Positions 6,517 through 9,011 of a DNA stretch of 9,011 nt are shown piece after piece. The stretch covers positions 1 through 9,011 of the forward strand of contig DHCC01000072.1 in assembly GCA_002398875.1 (NCBI GenBank), written 5' to 3'. Source of the DNA: Bacteroidales bacterium UBA4912 (lineage in GTDB: Bacteria > Bacteroidota > Bacteroidia > Bacteroidales > Dysgonomonadaceae). The first letter of the stretch is position 1, and every line of letters begins with the position of its first letter. Position numbers and translations under genes: made by a program. Under the pieces are notes generated by a model, which did no database searches, was not told where the DNA came from, and saw only the letters and a list, made by a program, of their open reading frames with translations.

Positions 6517-6552
6517 TTTTAATATTATGCATTTATGCATAATAAATTAAAA
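6517..6552. repeat. Long AT-rich inverted repeat after the terminator
   Basis: TATTATGCAT (6523-6532) and ATGCATAATA (6535-6544) are perfect 10-bp arms around TT. The pairing resumes after a two-base bulge (6545-6546) with TTTTAA (6517-6522) against TTAAAA (6547-6552), giving 16 bp in total. It sits between the transporter terminator and the leader of the outer-membrane protein gene. It could be an operator for that gene or an extra terminator-like element. The rest of the gap up to 6652 holds only a spaced CAGATGT/ACATCTG pair (6562-6568 and 6602-6608) and no clear promoter. Confidence 0.45.
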
Positions 6553-6652
6553 CAACCACCCCAGATGTTTAATATAATACAACACAATTATTGCAACATT
6601 TACATCTGATATTTCATCTGTTAATTATAAGTAATTATCAAAACAACATGCC

Positions 6653-7285
6653 ATGATACGATTAATTAAATTCTTCTTGATTGTTTTACTTGTCCTTACT
6701 ATTCAATTTTGTCAAAGTAATCTATATGCCCAATCAAATTTTTCTGACTCAAAAGAAGCCATCGGTATCACCTATTCCGGCTTAGGAGATAATTTTAGTT
6801 ACTATTTTCAGGATGTTATAGGAGGAGGGAGTTATTCTGGCAGAGGATATAACTCTTTTGGAGTTACATATATACGACCACTAACAAAAAGCTTAGGGAT
6901 TGAGACAGGCATCTCTTATAGTAAGTATAAATATGAAGTCAGCAATGCATCACTCGGTCCTGATGCCCCAGAACCTTATGAAATAACTAATGCTGTTATT
7001 GATATACCTGCTACTGTTCGATTGACATTTCTTAAATATTTCTTTTTGAACGGAGGTTTGCTTCTAGGAATAGATACCGAAAAAGAGAATCATTTAGACG
7101 ATCAGACAGGGATTGGTGCATTAATAGGAGTCGGCGCAAAATATGACCTTAAAAATACTCCTGTGGGATTGTTTGTTAACCCATACTATAAAATCCATAG
7201 TCTGATTCCATTTTCTGTGGACAAATATCATATTCGAACGGATGAGAGCGGTTTCCGATTTGGTATTGTTTATTATATGCGATGA
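6653..7285 (+). CDS. Small outer-membrane beta-barrel protein, function unknown
   Basis: A 210-residue exported protein. Residues 1-26 are a type I signal peptide: Arg3 and Lys6, a hydrophobic core (FFLIVLLVLTIQF) and a cleavage site after LYA, before Gln27. The mature part is a run of alternating hydrophobic/polar segments rich in Gly, Tyr and Phe, with short polar turns, such as SFGVTYIRPL, SLGIETGISYSKYKYEV, FFLNGGLLLGI, IGALIGVGAKYDL and the final FRFGIVYYM. This fits an OmpA-like or OMP_b-brl barrel of about eight strands, typical of small Bacteroidota outer-membrane proteins. I recognise no specific family. The ATG at 6653 is preferred because it leads straight into the signal peptide; the ATG at 6648 is out of frame and meets TGA at once. 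The gene is not obviously in an operon: 367 bp separate it from the transporter start-side terminator region's left gene end plus leader, and 207 bp from the next gene. Confidence 0.75.
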   Translation: MIRLIKFFLIVLLVLTIQFCQSNLYAQSNFSDSKEAIGITYSGLGDNFSYYFQDVIGGGSYSGRGYNSFGVTYIRPLTKSLGIETGISYSKYKYEVSNASLGPDAPEPYEITNAVIDIPATVRLTFLKYFFLNGGLLLGIDTEKENHLDDQTGIGALIGVGAKYDLKNTPVGLFVNPYYKIHSLIPFSVDKYHIRTDESGFRFGIVYYMR

Positions 7286-7391
7286 AATTTACATAAGAAA
7301 ATAGTAATAACGTACTTAAAGTCTCACCATTTACAAAATTACCGACAAAATGAGATAGATTAGTTGATGGCTAAAAAAGAAGATTTATAAA

Positions 7392-7406
7392 TATGTTATT
7401 AACATA
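7392..7406. repeat. Small inverted repeat between OMP and lipoprotein genes
   Basis: TATGTTA and TAACATA form a perfect 7-bp dyad around a single T. It lies in a 206-bp AT-rich gap, about 87 bp before the lipoprotein ATG. It might be an operator. No matching promoter box was identified, so this is a weak call. Confidence 0.3.
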
Positions 7407-7433
7407 GTTTAATATATTATTCGCAGCGTTTCC

Positions 7434-7450
7434 TAAGATACACCATCTTA
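7434..7450. repeat. Second small inverted repeat upstream of the lipoprotein gene
   Basis: TAAGAT and ATCTTA form a perfect 6-bp dyad around ACACC, 42 bp before the lipoprotein ATG. It could be an operator or part of the mRNA leader. No T-tract follows, so it does not end the preceding gene. Its short arms make chance a real possibility. Confidence 0.3.
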
Positions 7451-7492
7451 CAATTATAACGATCAATTTTTAATACTCAATTTATTAACCCT

Positions 7493-8278
7493 ATGAAACG
7501 AACACTAAAAACACTCCCCGGAAATCTAACATTCCTGTTACTACTTTTATTTGTTTTTATTACTTGTGAAAGAATCAATACAGATCTCGTAGAAAACTGG
7601 AAACTAACCGAGGCATCTTACTTGATAACTGCTAATCAGAATTTCACATTCTATGACCCATTTTCAAAACCTTGGCAAGGAACTGTAACTATAGATGATG
7701 AGGAGCTTGAAGCTTCATTTTTCAACTATTACTTTGACAACTCCTGGCCAACAAATGTATTTAGCTTCGAGGATAAGGTGTTTACTTTTTTCGGCTCTAA
7801 ATTAGTGCTAGACATATATGATAAACGGTATATTCTGGAACCTTACGAATTTGATATTGCATCCGGTATCTTTAAAGCTGAAGGAGTGGCAAGTGGAAAT
7901 GATAAGTCTGTTCACATAAAAATAAAAGCTGCAATGCCAAAAATACAAATAAATAAAGGAGAACAAATAGTTGTAAATGATGCATATTACATTACACCTT
8001 TTAAAACATTAGACCTTAAAAATAAAGGCAAATTACAAACAGACTATCTTTTAGGTGATATTATGGAAAGACTATCCGGTAATTGGAGTGTAAGTAATGA
8101 CAAGATCACTCTCTCTCCGGAAAAATATAATAGTAATACTTATCAATATAACTTAAAAGGCAACACTTTATATTTATTCAAAGAAAACATATCAGGTGAT
8201 GAGATCCCTTCTAACATATCTCCTTATGCCGATAAAATAAGTAATATCACCTATCAAGCGACATACACAACAAAATAA
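7493..8278 (+). CDS. Hypothetical lipoprotein, two lipocalin-like segments
   Basis: I do not recognise a named family. The 261-residue protein starts with a basic stretch (MKRTLK), a leucine-rich hydrophobic core at 12-22 and FITC with Cys25. That fits the relaxed lipobox of Bacteroidota, so lipid modification at Cys25 is likely. The residues after the cysteine (ERINTD) do not resemble the known surface-export signal, so a periplasm-facing anchor is the default guess. The mature part is rich in beta strand. The segments starting VENWKLTEA (about 33-41) and LSGNWSVSNDKITLSPEKY (about 194-212), the latter with a following strand ending LKGNTLYLF, resemble the strand pattern of Bacteroidota lipocalin-like lipoproteins. 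The gene stands alone between the barrel gene and a repeat array. A possible link with the barrel gene rests only on position. No terminator is seen after it; tandem repeats begin two bases past its stop. Confidence 0.65.
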   Translation: MKRTLKTLPGNLTFLLLLLFVFITCERINTDLVENWKLTEASYLITANQNFTFYDPFSKPWQGTVTIDDEELEASFFNYYFDNSWPTNVFSFEDKVFTFFGSKLVLDIYDKRYILEPYEFDIASGIFKAEGVASGNDKSVHIKIKAAMPKIQINKGEQIVVNDAYYITPFKTLDLKNKGKLQTDYLLGDIMERLSGNWSVSNDKITLSPEKYNSNTYQYNLKGNTLYLFKENISGDEIPSNISPYADKISNITYQATYTTK

Positions 8279-8280
8279 AT

Positions 8281-8370
8281 CCCAAAAAGCATCAACGTAT
8301 TGCCACAAATAGCATCAACGAAACACCCCAAAACACATCAATAGATTGCCTCAAAAAGCATCAACGATTG
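8281..8370. repeat. Four tandem repeats of 23-bp period ahead of a promoter
   Basis: Four units starting CCnCAAA share the core GCATCAACG at 8289, 8312 and 8358. A degenerate third copy (ACATCAATA) is at 8335. Core-to-core spacing is exactly 23 bp throughout, and three units end in ATTG. The unit is not palindromic and there is no spacer variation, so it is not a CRISPR array. The last unit supplies the TTG that serves as the -33 box of the next gene. This suggests a set of iteron-like binding sites for a regulator of the downstream ATPase gene, possibly autoregulatory; that role is inferred from position. Confidence 0.8.
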
Positions 8371-8399
8371 TGTTAATACAAAAATAATCAATACCTTTG
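8368..8399 (+). promoter_or_regulatory. Bacteroides-type promoter of the ATPase remnant
   Basis: TACCTTTG (8392-8399) matches the -7 consensus TAnnTTTG, and TTG at 8368-8370 lies 21 bp upstream in the -33 position. The predicted start is near 8403-8406, about 20 bases before the ATG at 8424. The promoter appears intact although the gene it serves is broken. Its -33 box lies inside the last 23-bp repeat. Confidence 0.65.
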
Positions 8400-8423
8400 C
8401 TCCTCAACTCAAAGGATAATAAT

Positions 8424-8911
8424 ATGAAGTACCTGAATAGAACAGCTGATAAGCAGCTTAGCCTGAATCTAGAAGCCTTTGGAGCTGTTTTGATTGAAGG
8501 CCCAAAGTGGTGCGGCAAAACAACAACAGCAATGCAGCAAGCAAAAAGTGTATTGCAGTTGCAAGACCCGGATACACGAGAAGGTTATCTGGCGACCGCA
8601 AAGCATATTCTCAGGCACAAGGCAGTTCAATATCATACTACCACGACCGGTATGATCTGGAAGCAGATGCAGTTTTACATCTAGAAGACGGTCGATACGC
8701 TCTGATAGAATTCAAGTTGGGAGGAAGTGAGGTAGAGGAAGGTGCAAAACATCTTGTTGAAATAAAAAGACTGGTAAAAGAATTTAATAAAACTACAAAA
8801 AACTCCAAACTCAGAGAGCCTGATTTAATGTTGGTAATAACGGGCGGACCAATTGCTTACAGCCGCCCAGATGATGTTAAAGTAATTCCTCTCGCATGTC
8901 TCAGGGATTAG
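8424..8911 (+). pseudogene. Internally deleted, frameshifted AAA ATPase / DUF4143-type gene
   Basis: The N-terminal part from ATG 8424 (MKYLNRTADKQLSLNLEAFG, then an AVLIEGPKWCGKTTT segment holding Walker A GPKWCGKT) matches the start of Bacteroidota ATP-binding proteins with an AAA_14 ATPase domain and a DUF4143 domain. That frame is family-like through EGYLATA (to about 8600), then reads nonsense to TAG at 8682. The C-terminal part resumes in another frame from about 8600: KAYSQAQGSS, YYHDRYDLEADAVLHLEDGR, ALIEFKLGG, then VITGGPIAYSRPDDVKVIPL, ending at TAG 8909-8911. The Asp...Glu-x-Lys pattern there recalls a PD-(D/E)XK-like fold. About 160 family-like codons remain of an expected 380-430. 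The Walker B/sensor region and the first part of DUF4143 are missing, so this is a deletion joined out of frame, not a simple frameshift. Separate translation of the C-terminal part from an internal start cannot be excluded. Confidence 0.85.
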
Positions 8912-9011
8912 GTCAGGTATCATATATGGATTTAAATTAGTCCTTTAGCCATAACACTCCTCGACATCTTTCTATTTTTGAAAATGAAATTTATTAGTTT
9001 AAGATTTATTT

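Noticed and set aside
5930..6532. A 200-codon open frame on the minus strand under the 3' end of the transporter gene.
   Set aside because: It lies antisense to strongly conserved POT motifs, shows no recognisable protein features, and reads through the transporter's terminator stem. It is a shadow of the transporter gene.
6648..6656. ATGCCATGA just before the outer-membrane protein: a two-codon minimal frame overlapping its start codon.
   Set aside because: Such overlaps occur easily by chance, and nothing else points to a translational control role.
8281..8370. The repeat array as a possible CRISPR.
   Set aside because: The units are tandem at 23 bp with no unique spacers, and there are no cas genes nearby.
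8929..9009. An open frame of about 27 codons on the minus strand running in from the right edge and ending ...MSRSVMAKGLI before TAA at 8939-8941.
   Set aside because: It could be the C-terminus of a gene beyond the window, but it is short, AT-rich and matches no family I recognise. It is also compatible with chance, so it is not listed as a feature.

Overview
The window is AT-rich chromosomal DNA that looks like a member of the Bacteroidota, probably Bacteroidales. Four things point there. The DAHP synthase carries a C-terminal chorismate mutase. Promoters match the Bacteroides-type -7 element TAnnTTTG. None of the genes has a convincing Shine-Dalgarno sequence. The protein sequences (PheA, POT transporter, relaxed lipobox) have the look of that phylum. 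The assignment comes from recognition, not from a search.

The left half (18-4247, minus strand) is a compact phenylalanine/tyrosine operon, transcribed in the order pheA (prephenate dehydratase), class I/II aminotransferase, DAHP synthase-chorismate mutase fusion, tyrA (prephenate dehydrogenase). Together these cover the committed entry step of the shikimate pathway, the chorismate-to-prephenate step, both branches to phenylpyruvate and 4-hydroxyphenylpyruvate, and probably the final transamination. The intervening shikimate steps are not encoded here.

The most interesting part is the 195 bases in front of pheA. They have the full layout of a ribosome-mediated transcription attenuator: a TTTG/TAnnTTTG promoter, an 18-codon leader peptide (MNTSVFAFSFGFYFYFSR) with six Phe and two Tyr codons, an antiterminator arm starting one base after the leader stop, and a 12-bp terminator hairpin with a U-tract. 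The competing antiterminator stem is 13 bp. The mixed Phe/Tyr run would suit an operon that makes both amino acids.

A divergent promoter region (about 4248-4451) leads to a plus-strand POT/PTR2 family peptide transporter of 661 residues. It has a large predicted periplasmic insert between TM5 and TM6 and an Asn in place of the first Glu of the ExxER motif. A strong intrinsic terminator and two long inverted repeats follow it.

The right part (6545-9011) is less ordinary. It has a small beta-barrel outer-membrane protein, an orphan lipoprotein, and four tandem repeats with an exact 23-bp period that run into the promoter of an AAA ATPase/DUF4143-type gene. That gene is a remnant: the Walker A N-terminus is joined out of frame to the C-terminal domain, and the middle is missing. 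No RNA genes, CRISPR arrays or insertion sequences were seen.
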